Below, piece after piece: positions 12,501 to 23,089 of a stretch of 64,000 nucleotides of DNA. Both the position numbers and the translations under genes were made by a program. The notes beneath the pieces were generated by a model. The model was not told the origin of the DNA, made no database searches, and saw nothing but the letters and a program-made list of their open reading frames with translations. Every line of letters starts with the position of its first letter. Position 1 is the first letter of the stretch. Origin of the DNA: Spirodela intermedia. Lineage: Eukaryota > Streptophyta > Magnoliopsida > Alismatales > Araceae. The stretch lies in assembly GCA_902729315.2 (NCBI GenBank), contig LR746275.1, forward strand, positions 2,140,501-2,204,500, read 5' to 3'.

Positions 12501-15500
12501 GGTATGCACTCCTGTCCTGGGGTCTTTTGAAATTGGTTTCTTATTATCTTACAATATGTCCATGTAGGCCGGGAATGAACAAGTGTTCTATCAGTGAAGA
12601 GGAGACAACTAGAGCTTTACATGCTTCATACCAGGCCCCATTAGCAGAGAATCAAATTACTTTAAATGCTCCTGGTAGTCAAGCTGCATCTGGAGCTTTC
12701 TTCATCAATGGACAGTATGCGGATCAAAATCATCACACGGGTTTCCAACTGGCAGCAGACTATGGAAAGAAAAAGCATTCTACGAAGGATGTCCCTTCCC
12801 ATGGGACACAGCTTGCAGACTGTGTTAAGAATCGACATGCCTCCTTCGAAAGTGTAAGCTTGACTGAGAATCAAGTTAACTCCAATGGATCAAGCAAATA
12901 CTCTTTTGAGCATATGAGTAAATCAGCTGAATTCAATTTCGAAAAGGTCAAAGAAAGAGGAAAGAAGAAGCACAGAACTATTGAACAATGCTCAACTGGA
13001 GGTTTTCTCTATTGCGTTTCTATTTTCCTTTCTTATGATTAGTTGCAATTACTTTAAAAACTCTTCATCTTGAAGCTAACAACTGTAAGTTTCCTTGTAG
13101 GTGAGGTTATTGAGCGAAATGGGCAGATTTCGAAGTCCAAGAACAAGAAAGGCTCTGATCAAGATGGTCATAGAGTTTCTAAAAAAGTCAAGGTAGAGGG
13201 GGCGTATAATGTTGATGAAGATTGGTATTCTGATCACAGAAAATCAGCATCAATGACAAGTAGCGGTATAATATCTAAATCCCTCAATATTTCTTCATCT
13301 AAGGATTCGAAAACAGTTCTAAATGACAGTGACGGCTCGAGAAAAAAATCTAAAGTTCATGTAAAGGTTTCATTAAATGGAGACTCTAAGGAGAACTCAA
13401 GTGCTTGCTATGGGGAAAAACTTGATAAAAAAGATTATTCTGGAAAGAAGCGGAAAGAGGCGCGACTGGATTACAAGTTCCATGCTGAGGCTGCGGGAAG
13501 TAATAAGTGTCTCCTGGATGACGGCGTTAGTGTGAAGGAAGAGATCAGTAGAAGCGAGTCACGGAAGGAAAAGAAGGCCAGGATCTCAAAAATGGAGGAA
13601 AGGGGGGCCTTTAAGATTAAGATGGACGACGAAATGGAACGAAGGAACCGAGGGATGAGAATTTCGTCACCTGGTGGCAGGGAACGCCCACATAATGGAA
13701 TGGAAAATGAGAACAAGCACATAACTGAGGTTGAAGAAAAAGACCAGTTTCATGTTTTTGCAGAATCTGAAAAGAACTTGAGTTATTTAGGCTCAAAAAG
13801 GGATTTGTCTGATGTACAGCCCTCTACAGCAGCTACCTCAAGCTCATCAAAGGTTTCAGGTTCATCTAAAAATAAATCAAACTTTCAGGAAACGCGAGGA
13901 TCTCCAGTGGAATCTGTTTCTTCATCTCCTCTGAGGACTTCCAATGCTGACAGTATTCTTTTCAAGACGAATGCTGTGGGAACAGATGCTACTAATGCTG
14001 GATTCTCTGTCCTGGGGAGTCAAAGAGGGTGCTCCAATGGTGAAGTTTTTGGTGCTATTGACAAATCTGTAAACTCTAGTAAGGGGAAATCCTCTCCATT
14101 TGTACATAATGGATCATTGAAAGATTACCAGGATGCAGATTTCGAGGTTATGAATACTACAAAAAGAACATCTGGCTATATGGACAAGAAATCGTCTCCA
14201 TTATCATTCGGCAAAACAAAAGATGGAATGTGCTTGAAGTCGTTCCCTGAATTTGAGGAAAACATTATTGTTGCCGGTAATGATATTCAGTGTAGAAATC
14301 ATATTCTCAATCAGGAAAAGCAGAATTATCGCAATCAGTCTAATGGATCTGGTCAACAGAAGTCATTAACGAGCTCTCTTTCACGAGCTAAAGAGAAACA
14401 TAAAAGTTCTAATTCTGGTGTTGACAAATATGAAGACAAGATCTCTGATTCTGTTAACGAGAAGGAAGGGCTATGCTCAACCGAGAAAAAAAGTAGCGTC
14501 AGGTATGATTCTGACTTGGATTCTCGTAGTCGTTCTGCTTATCAGGAAGATTTAAGGGATGGAAATTATAGAATTGTAGAAAAGAAGGATGAGAGAAGAG
14601 CAGAGTCAGTGGGAAAATTGTCCAGCGAAGCGACAAGGGACGTTAAATTGAAAAAATCTGAAGTTCAGGCAAGTTTGGGGACGAATAACCTGCTGGTGAC
14701 GCATGAGAGAGATCTCCACTCCAGAGCGAGTGAAGCAGTAAGCGACTCTTCTAAGACAAACAAGCATTCTCAATTGAATAAGTCCTCGACAACTCCTTGT
14801 GAAGATAGAAAGTCGTCAAATTTCATCACACGGGATCAACCTGAAAATTTAGAGACAACACCTGTGAGAGGAAAGTCGCAGGCTCTCCCACATTCTGGAG
14901 ACAGTAATGTTACTCCATTTGAAGACTCTCAAACTACTCCGGTACGTACAAAGGGAGGTAAGCCAGAAATGTCATCTGTCAATGCAACGACCAGGAATGC
15001 AAAATTACTCGAACAGCCTAGAAATCCCAATAGTCTGAGGCTCCCGATCACTCATGGTTTCAATGCCCCAAGTCCCGTTAGAAGGGATGGTAACCACTCT
15101 GCTGCAAGTGTTTTGAAGGAAGCCAGGGACTTGAAACATACAGCCAACAGATTAAAGGTTTGGATAGCTATACTTGCCCTCTTTGTGAAGTAAGTATCAT
15201 TTGCTTGATCTGATATTAGCTGTTACGCTATTGGCAGGCTGAAGGACTGGAACACAAGAGCACTGGTCTGTACTTTGAGGCTGCATTGAAGTTTCTTCAT
15301 GTGGCTTTCCTTCTTGAATTCTCCAGTGCTGAAAGTGGAAAACATGGGGAATCAACACAGGCAATGGCTATGTATTCAGATACAGCAAAACTTTGCGAGT
15401 AAGTGAACTGACAAAAGCTTATGCAGCTGCCTTATTTCCGACTTGTAATCATTTCCCAAGGAACTGCTGCTACTTTTCTGAAAAGCCTCTTTGGGTAGAG

Positions 15501-18239
15501 ACTCATCATATCGACATGGCCTCAAATGCTTCCTGGTGTAAACTTAAAATACTTCCTTGCTGGAGAATACATGCAGTTCAGGGCATTTTCCGGTCCCAGT
15601 TGTCTTAATTTATTCAGTTTATTTATCCGTTTATTTTTTGCCATAACCTTAGAGCCTGTTAAGATGATGGAAATATTTGTGTCCTTTTCAATCAATTATT
15701 ATAATCATAGATAGCATTTAGATAATTGATGTGAGCAGTTTTATGTTTTGAATGTTTCCAACCAGTAGTTTGAGTATAAGTTGGGCTTACATGCATCAAA
15801 GGATACCTTTGGTTACCTTGCCACCTTGACAACCCCGGCCAGTAAAAAAAAAAAAAAAAAAAAGGTTGTTTTATGGAGCTTGTTATTTGGTTCCTTGAAG
15901 CAGTGCCACCCAACTTATTTATCTCTTATGGATAACCATTATACGGTGGTTTCTCCTTTATATGACTGCAAACCTGGACAGCAAATATAAAAGCTCAAGT
16001 GATGATGCAAACAGTTACTTTTTTAGGCTTTTGACCACCCTCATAAAACTGTCAAAAGTTCCTACAATAGTAGAGAAATTGGTAGAATAACCGATGGGTG
16101 ATTCTTTTTAATGCCATATTCGAATCCATTTAGTATTCTTCGCAGTAAGTGTAAAGTACTCCCCCATGGGAACATAGGTACATTTGAACACGCATTGAAA
16201 ATTTGTTCATCATAGTTAGTTGAATGTAAAGCGTGATCCCTGGCGTCTGTTATTCCATCTTTCTTATAAAATTTCCTATTTTTAATGGAGAAGAGTCAGT
16301 CCTGATGTTATCTTAGCATGAACCTTTTACATAGGTTGGATTCCGTGATCCATAAGAGAATAAAGAATGGAAATTAGTGAACTCTTACCTGAATGCTTCA
16401 AAACTTTATGAAACATTCATTTATCGACTCCATGTCCTATAGTTTAATTATGTGGTGACCAGGTTAATATTAATAGGAAAAAAATATCTATTCGTGAACC
16501 ATTCGGTTGTGTAAGTTATTTTTAATTAATTAGCTTAAGTGAAATGCAGATTCTGTGCTCATGAGTATGAGAGGCGGAAAGAAATGGCTGCTGCAGCATT
16601 GGCATACAAATGCATGGAAGTGGCGTATATGAAAGTTGTTTTTTCCAAACATTCCAGTGCAAGTAAAGATCGGCATGAACTGCAGACAGCTCTCCAGATG
16701 GTGCCTTCAGGTATTGAACCATACTGTCTCTTGATCGTCTGCTGCTCTCCTAGACGTCTATTTTTTTTCAGAGGATCGTACTGCTATGCCTTCTCCCAGC
16801 AACAAGTGTTTTACTGGAAACCCTGTGCTGCCAACATACAGTGTTCATGTTGGCATGTTTGATTTGCAAGAGTTTGTGCATCAAATTATCATAATGTATA
16901 TTTCAGAAAAGGTTTATGGATAATTTGTGAGTAAAGTTCGCACTCTATGAATAGATATTTAGCTTCATACTTTGGTGAACTACTTTATTTTTCCAAGTCA
17001 TCAAATGTGGTTTCTAATCTAGGTTTGTGTGTAGCCAATGCATGTTTTAGGCTGATTTATTATCAGATAAATTCATTTTTTTTATTCGTTTCCGTTTAAA
17101 TCCTGCCCACTGGGCAAAGAGTGTTTCACATCGAAGTGGAATGTTTGCAATGATTAACATTGTCTACATTTTCCCAGGTGAATCACCGTCCTCCTCAGCT
17201 TCAGACATTGATAATTTGAACAATCAGAGTACGGCTAATAAAAGTGCTTCACTGAAGGCTGTCAACCCCCACCAAATGGTTGGCACACATGTCATTGCTG
17301 CACGTAATCGTCCCACTTACATGCGGCTTTTGGACTTCGTAAGTGCTTTTTTTAAACGCCAGATCCTTTGTTGAAGAGAATCACATGTGATAACTTATTC
17401 GACTTCTCTTTTGTGTGTACGGTCTAATCGACATTCCATGAATCAGTCAGTTCATAGAGTGTTTACCATTCATCGAATCTTGGTAGCCCAAGGGTTTTGC
17501 TCGTGAAAAATATTGGAATACTCGGTTGAAATTAATAAAAAGAGAATTTCTGGATTAAAATGTTTATTATTGTGTGCATGTGTGGGAAGGAGGGGGATTC
17601 TGGTCACCTGAGTGAAACTTAGCAGTGACAATAGTTTTGCCTTTCTTCTTTTTAAGTTTAAAAGTACCCAATTCAACCTGGGAGCTACGATGACATCTCT
17701 AAATGTTTCATCATCAACATCAATAAATTCTCGTTTCCATTATTTAGTGAAGAAATTGAACACAGAACAGGAAGGACTAACCATGTTAAATTATCCATTT
17801 CAGTGAATGAGTTTTTGTTGATTTACCAACTGTTACATAGTGGTATAAATGCTGGATAATTAGACTAGTACGCTGCATTCTGCTTCTTTTAGAAAGTTAC
17901 AATCATATTTCTGTCTTAGACAACATTGATGTATGCGTGAACTGATGCGATACAGCATTTTCCATTGAGTGTGATATGAGTAAGATTTCAGCATCTAATA
18001 ACATATATTAATTGTTTTATTTCCAGGCACATGATGTGAATTATGCAATGGAAGCCTCAAGAAAATCGCAGCATGCATTTACAGCTGCTAATGCTTGTCC
18101 AGAAGAGTCACAATATGGGCCTGAAGGAATCGCTTCTGTGAGAAGAGTCCTTGATTTGAGCTTCCATGATGTGGAGGGACTATTGCATCTTGTACGACAG
18201 TCTTTGGATTCTATCAGTCGTTTGCTCAACCATTCTTGA
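9504..18239 (+). CDS. CW-type zinc finger protein (1757 aa)
   Basis: Exons: 9504-9668, 10037-10109, 10202-10335, 10472-10828, 10933-12290, 12568-13001, 13101-15157, 15238-15398, 16550-16710, 17178-17338, 18027-18239; phases close to 1757 codons and TGA. The N terminus has the family pattern (LEEGEA, DPDVSLSYI, IQVVLGHFQK, YGSFLPVY). The CW domain begins near residue 660: WVLCDKCQKWRLLP, then KWLC, with its last cysteine in PGMNKC after an intron. CW domains read methylated H3K4 in chromatin; the ligand here is inferred. The centre is long, lysine/serine-rich and probably disordered. The C terminus (from about residue 1500) is a conserved helical region (AKLCEFCAHEYERRKEMAAA, DVEGLLHLVRQSL). 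It matches the plant CWZF group, to which I recall At4g15730 belongs. Exons 8, 9 and 10 are each exactly 161 nt. Confidence 0.93.
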
Positions 18240-18274
18240 GGAAAAAAATGGCCCTGTATGTAGATTATGTCTCT

Positions 18275-18277
<3 letters not shown>

Positions 18278-18335
<58 letters not shown>
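18278..18335. repeat. (CT)n microsatellite in CW-gene 3' UTR
   Basis: About 58 bases of pure CT, beginning 39 bases after the CW stop codon, so very likely transcribed. Confidence 0.92.
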
Positions 18336-18338
<3 letters not shown>

Positions 18339-19894
18339 TTAGAGAGAATGAGGAAAAGCAACAAGAAGCGGGCACACCTGCTTCTCTTTCTGCAACTACC
18401 GATCCTATGGTTTTGACGGGGTCCTAATCAGCTATTCTTTCAGCCTTGTCCTTGACAATGTCACATCAAGGTCAAGAGATATGGGAAACAAGGTGAGTTT
18501 GTGCTAAAATGCCTCAGTAACCAGTTAGCATGTTGTCTATTTTGGTTTTTCAGAGCTATTGATAAAATTCAGAACAGATACATTCGCTCAGGTAGAGAGA
18601 TTAACCAATAGAATTTCATGAATCATTTTTCAGGCAAAAAAGAAGACTAATAATCTTTGGGGTCATAAGCACATTTACGAAGAAATCATTTTTTTTCGTA
18701 GTTTTATGGATCTTCTATCAAATGCTCTCGACGTTAAATGAACTTGACCCAGGATATATATATATATATATATTCATATATCCATGTGTATGTATAACTG
18801 CTGCAACGTTTTCTTGTCCGTGTCAGGCAATGCCTATTAAATTTGGTGTCTAGTTGTGCATGATTCCTTCTACTGATGTCAGGATGTAAAACTCATTTAC
18901 TTTGATGAGATAAGATCATACTAAATCATTTTTTGTAAAGGCAGTTGGTTTCATAACAATAAAATCAATTTCTAGATCATCATACATCAGAGATTTCGTT
19001 TTACTCTTTGCTTAAAAAGTGTGATGATGTTCTTAAACATTTTGGATGGTCCTGTTGCTTCATATTTTCAACTGACTTGCTAATTTATCTTTTTGTAGAT
19101 GACAATGACCCCAAGCGACATAATAAAGCTAATTCATCAAGGAGGCATTTTTTGGCCTGCATTAATGGGATAACAGCCTGTGTTCATAGCATAAGGAATT
19201 TCAGAGTTTGCTACGTTCCAACAGGTACTACTTTATACTAGCTGGTCTGAATCATACTTTCTATTAGCAAAACTGAAAACGGTATGAACGGAAACTCACC
19301 TTGATGCATCTGAGATGGTAATAATTAGTGAACGAGCAATACATAGAGCTGCAAACAGCTTATCTGCATTGAATGGTCAATCACAAAATTAAGTGCAGCA
19401 TCACGATTTGGAATCTCTCTTCCATCCTTTCAAACACCCAGCAGAACTGGTGGAACCACGCCCATAATTCTTTCCAGGGATTAAGCACACTGTAACTACT
19501 GCTAAAATCCCTGAATTTACCTGAAATAATCACACCCGGTATGAGGTATTGGGTCGTTCGATCCCAGGAAAAGAACCCAGTATGGTTAAAAAGGAAATAA
19601 AAGATCATTACCATTTAGTGAAATCATGTAGATAGATGCGTTTAAAAAATTAGGTCTAAATGCAATCTAGTTTCGAAATGAGGTTCCTCAATGGCAATCC
19701 ACCATGTCATTCCTCCATATTTTAACATTGGCATCCATGTTAGAACCATCTGATCTTGGCGAGATTGGCCAGCTTTTCTGGTTTTGGCTTTATTTTTGTC
19801 CTTTTTTTAGTTTCAGTAGAGAAAAAATGGGCCAAGTTTTTCAGGCTGACACAGTAAAGATGAAAACATGTTCATTAAGACAGATGCATACTCT

Positions 19895-20240
19895 CGACCC
19901 ACTTCTTTGTTCATCATTGCTTCCATTTTCACTTGTGATCCATGCCAGTGAGAATAGTCCCGTATTGATTATTATGAAAAGATGGATGTATATACTCTTG
20001 ATCCATTTCTTTTACTCATGATTCACGGCAGATGGAGCCCTTTAAGATTTATGTTATTAAGAATAGTCCCATATTGATTATTATGAAAATAACAGTGATA
20101 CGATGATGGGCACTTGGTTTTGTTCTCTTCCTTGGTCATCACTTCCTATTTTCACTTCTAATCTGTATGCCCGATTGGGCAGAGTTTGTAAAGAAAAGTC
20201 TCCTATTGCTTGTTATAAAAATAAACCTGTGATTATAAGA
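19895..20240. repeat. Degenerate three-copy repeat
   Basis: Three diverged copies of about 100-120 bases (about 19895-19982, 19998-20098, 20120-20240). Each has a TTCATCATT/ACTCATGATT/GTCATCACTT segment, then AGAATAGTCCCGTATTGATTA or a variant, then TTATGAAAA/TTATAAAAA. The first two agree best at the AATAGTCCC...GATTATTATGAAAA part; the third is more diverged. Confidence 0.6.
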
Positions 20241-20733
20241 TTTATTTGGTTGTCTACATGACAAAGTTCAAAAGTCAACTCCCTCATGAAGGAAGACGGG
20301 CCCATTGATTTCAACACCTCCCCTAATGCTCTGTGATTTGTTACGGGTGATCTCTGCCATTAATGGCTACGTTGACCAACAACTTCTCTAATTCTCGCAG
20401 GCTATACTGATTAATAAGCGTTCATGGATTTGATGCAGTCTGGGTCGGCAAAGTTCATAGACGGCCAGGCGTGGATCCAATGAGCACAAGCGGCTGCTAG
20501 TGCTGTGTTTTGAGATAGGAGCTTCATCAGCGGCTTCACATGGGAAAGATGTATAGAGCAGACTTTGAGGTATCTTGGCCTAACCCATCTAACCTTGTTG
20601 TGTATAAAGAGAATACAGTTTTCGTTTTGATGATATTAAGCAATAAAAATCTTTCATTCTCTCAAACTGTCTTTGCCTCGTGGCTTGCTGCTGTTTATTC
20701 TGGTTGTTTGGAGGCTGCTGCATGCCCTCTGGG

Positions 20734-20936
20734 GATTTGACCTATTTATATGATTTAGTCAAATGGGGGGTTGAGGAAGAGGAGAGAGAGAGAGAGAGGT
20801 CAGTGGGCTGAGTGAGGGAGAAGAGAGAGATTTGACCCTTCACATGATTTAGTCAGTTGGGGGGCTGAGGAAGAGAAGAGAGAGAGAGAGAGAGAGTGAG
20901 ACAGAGGGAGGGAGAGAGAGAGGGGTTCAGTGGGCT
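20734..20936. repeat. ~95-bp tandem duplication with GA tracts upstream of the PPR gene
   Basis: Two copies beginning GATTTGACC at 20734 and 20829. Both continue with ATGATTTAGTCA, a GGGG run, TGAGGAAGAG, a (GA)n tract and end in TCAGTGGGCTG. The second copy ends about 40 bases before the PPR ATG, so part may be 5' leader. Confidence 0.85.
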
Positions 20937-20974
20937 GGTGGAAAAAGGTATGCGGCTGATGCAGGGGGGAAGTC

Positions 20975-22777
20975 ATGGCGACGAGGCTTCACCGGCGGAG
21001 GTGGTGCAGCTTCCGCCGTGACGACGGAGGCGGCTGCGGCGTCATCCTCGCCTTGCTGACCCGCCGCCTCCGGCAGTCCCGCTGCCTTCCCTCGGTGGTC
21101 TCCACCCACGCCAAGATCCTCAAGTCCGGCCTCACCCTCTACCCCGTCACCTCCAATCACCTCATCAACGCCTACCTCCGCTGCGGCGCCACCGCCCACG
21201 CCGAGCTCGCCTTCCGCGACATGGGCGGCGCTGCCAACGTCGTCTCCTGGACCTCCCTCATCGGCGGCTTCTCCGCCGCCGGCAGACCCGACCGAGCCCT
21301 CTCCTTCCTCCGCCTCATGCCGGCCCACGGCGTCTCCCCCAATTCCTTCACCCTCGCCACCGCCCTTACCGCCTGTTCCGCTTTGGCCGCCCTCCATCCA
21401 GGCCGCCAGCTCCACGCAATGGCAGAGCTCTCCGGCCTCATCTCCGATCTCGTGGTATCCACGGCGCTGGTAGGCATGTACGGGAAGGCCAACTGCGCCG
21501 GCGACGCCCGTCGAGTGTTCGACAAAATGCGCCAGCGGAACGTCGTCTCCTGGGGCGCCATGCTCGGTGCCTACGCGCAGAGCGCCTGCGCGAACCAGGC
21601 CCTCGAGCTCTTCGGGGAGTTCCTCAGGCTCCTCCCCTTCCCCCCCAACCACTTCATGCTTTCCAGCGTGGTCACCGCCTGCGCCGGCCTTGGCCGGCTG
21701 GTCTCCGGGAAGTGCACCCACGCCGCCGTGCTCCGTCGTGGCCACGACGAGAACGACGTCCTCGGCGGCGCGCTGGTGGATATGTACGCTAAGTGTGGCT
21801 GCTTCGAGTACTCTCACAGAGTGTTCCAGCTTCTGCTGTCACCCGACGTGGTGCCCTTCTCGGCCATGATCGCCGCCGCCGCCAAGCACGGCATGGCGAC
21901 CACCGCGCTGGCCCTGTTCGACGAAATGCTGGAGAAGGGGGTGAAACCCAATGGGGTCACCTTCTTGGGGGTCCTCCACGCCTGCAGCCACGCGGGGCTG
22001 GTGGACAGAGGGCTGCAGTACCTCGCCAGCATGGAAAAAACCCACGGAGTGGCGCCCCGCGTGGCGCACTACACCTGCGTGGTGGACATGCTAGGCCGCG
22101 CGGGGCGGCTCGACGAGGCCGTCGCCATGGCCGGCGGCGTAGCGGCAGAGGGCGGGGACGCGGCGCTGCTGTGGACCGCGCTGGCGTCCGCCGGCACCAC
22201 TCACGGGCGCCTGGACGTCGCCGCTATGGCCGGTGACGTGCTGGGGGGTTCCTTGTGCTCCGGCAGGGATGTCGTCGGCGGCTTGGTCACCATGGCGAAC
22301 GGGTACCGGGCGGCGGGGAGGTGGGAGCTCGCCGCCGACGTGCGGCAAGAGATGGCGCGGCGGGGCATCCGCAAGGACCGCGGGTGCAGCTGGGTGGAGG
22401 TGAAGGAGGCCGTGGAGGTTTTCTACGCCGGGGAGGTGGCGTCATGTTGCAGGGGAGGGGAGGTGATGGAGGTGTTGCAGGAGTTGGAGAAGAGGATGAA
22501 GGGATATGATAGAAACGGGCGGGGACTGGAGATGGCCGACGGGGAGGAGCCGGCGGCGGCGAGCCTGCACAGCGAGAGGCTGGCTCTGGGGTTCGCTCTG
22601 ATCAGCCTCCCTGAGGGGGTCACCATCAGGGTGATGAAGAACTTGAGGATGTGCAAGGACTGTCACGAGGCCTTCAAGATGATATGCGCCCTCGTCGAGA
22701 GGAAGATTGTGGTCAGGGACCTGAACAGGTTCCACCATTTTAGCGAGGGATCCTGCTCCTGCGGAGATTACTGGTGA
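20975..22777 (+). CDS. PPR protein, PLS class with E and DYW domains (At4g15720-like)
   Basis: Intronless, GC-rich gene of 600 aa ending exactly in DYW. The N terminus (MATRLHRRRW) is arginine-rich and fits an organelle targeting peptide. PLS-type repeats run from about residue 40 to 420 (VVSWTSLIGGFSAAGRPDRA, VFDKMRQRNVVSWGAMLGAY, ALVDMYAKCG, HYTCVVDMLGRAGRLDEA). The E region follows (GCSWVEVKEAVEVFYAGE). The DYW deaminase-like domain has its zinc and catalytic residues: H532-S-E534, C560 and C563 (CKDC), and H588, C594, C596. Such proteins choose and probably deaminate specific cytidines in mitochondrial or plastid RNA. Sequence and repeat order match what I remember of Arabidopsis At4g15720, a mitochondrial editing factor (REME2); target sites here are unknown. 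It lies 2.7 kb after the CW gene in the same direction and converges on the MTPC1-like gene. Confidence 0.95.
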   Translation: MATRLHRRRWCSFRRDDGGGCGVILALLTRRLRQSRCLPSVVSTHAKILKSGLTLYPVTSNHLINAYLRCGATAHAELAFRDMGGAANVVSWTSLIGGFSAAGRPDRALSFLRLMPAHGVSPNSFTLATALTACSALAALHPGRQLHAMAELSGLISDLVVSTALVGMYGKANCAGDARRVFDKMRQRNVVSWGAMLGAYAQSACANQALELFGEFLRLLPFPPNHFMLSSVVTACAGLGRLVSGKCTHAAVLRRGHDENDVLGGALVDMYAKCGCFEYSHRVFQLLLSPDVVPFSAMIAAAAKHGMATTALALFDEMLEKGVKPNGVTFLGVLHACSHAGLVDRGLQYLASMEKTHGVAPRVAHYTCVVDMLGRAGRLDEAVAMAGGVAAEGGDAALLWTALASAGTTHGRLDVAAMAGDVLGGSLCSGRDVVGGLVTMANGYRAAGRWELAADVRQEMARRGIRKDRGCSWVEVKEAVEVFYAGEVASCCRGGEVMEVLQELEKRMKGYDRNGRGLEMADGEEPAAASLHSERLALGFALISLPEGVTIRVMKNLRMCKDCHEAFKMICALVERKIVVRDLNRFHHFSEGSCSCGDYW

Positions 22778-23089
22778 AGAAAGTTATCGGCAGAAAGATT
22801 CAAACAAGAAATAGTCTCCGGCTTTTATGAACGATTACTTCTGTACAGAAATTCATGATTAAAGAATCCCCAGCACAGAGTTGTTGACCCACTTGGGACC
22901 ATCTTCTTCTCACTTATAAGCAACTGAGAAAACTGCCGCTCTTATCCATCAGAGATCAGCCAACCATGGATGGGTTACAGAAAACTGTACCTTTCCTCCT
23001 TGGGCAGCAAGGAAGACACCTTTACCCACCGCGTAAGGAAAGAAGGCAAGGAAGGAGCCACCAAATAGAAGGTGGAAGCTGGGACACTT
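22778..23089. other. Convergent intergenic gap
   Basis: 312 bases between the PPR stop and the MTPC1-like stop. It must hold both 3' ends; an ATTAAA lies near 22858. Nothing else seen. Confidence 0.5.

Larger units (their letters stand above)
18240..20974. other. Interval between CW and PPR genes
   Basis: No gene seen in 2.7 kb. It starts with the CW 3' UTR, which carries a long CT microsatellite (18278-18335). A short TA run lies near 18762-18781 and a possible AATAAA at 18959-18964. A degenerate three-copy repeat lies at about 19895-20240 and a two-copy duplication with GA tracts at 20734-20936, just before the PPR start. Open frames are short and lack family features. Confidence 0.5.

Noticed and set aside
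20927-21817. 296-codon open frame antisense to the PPR gene
   Set aside because: Glycine/glutamate-rich mirror of a GC-rich sense gene; the sense PPR-DYW protein explains the sequence.
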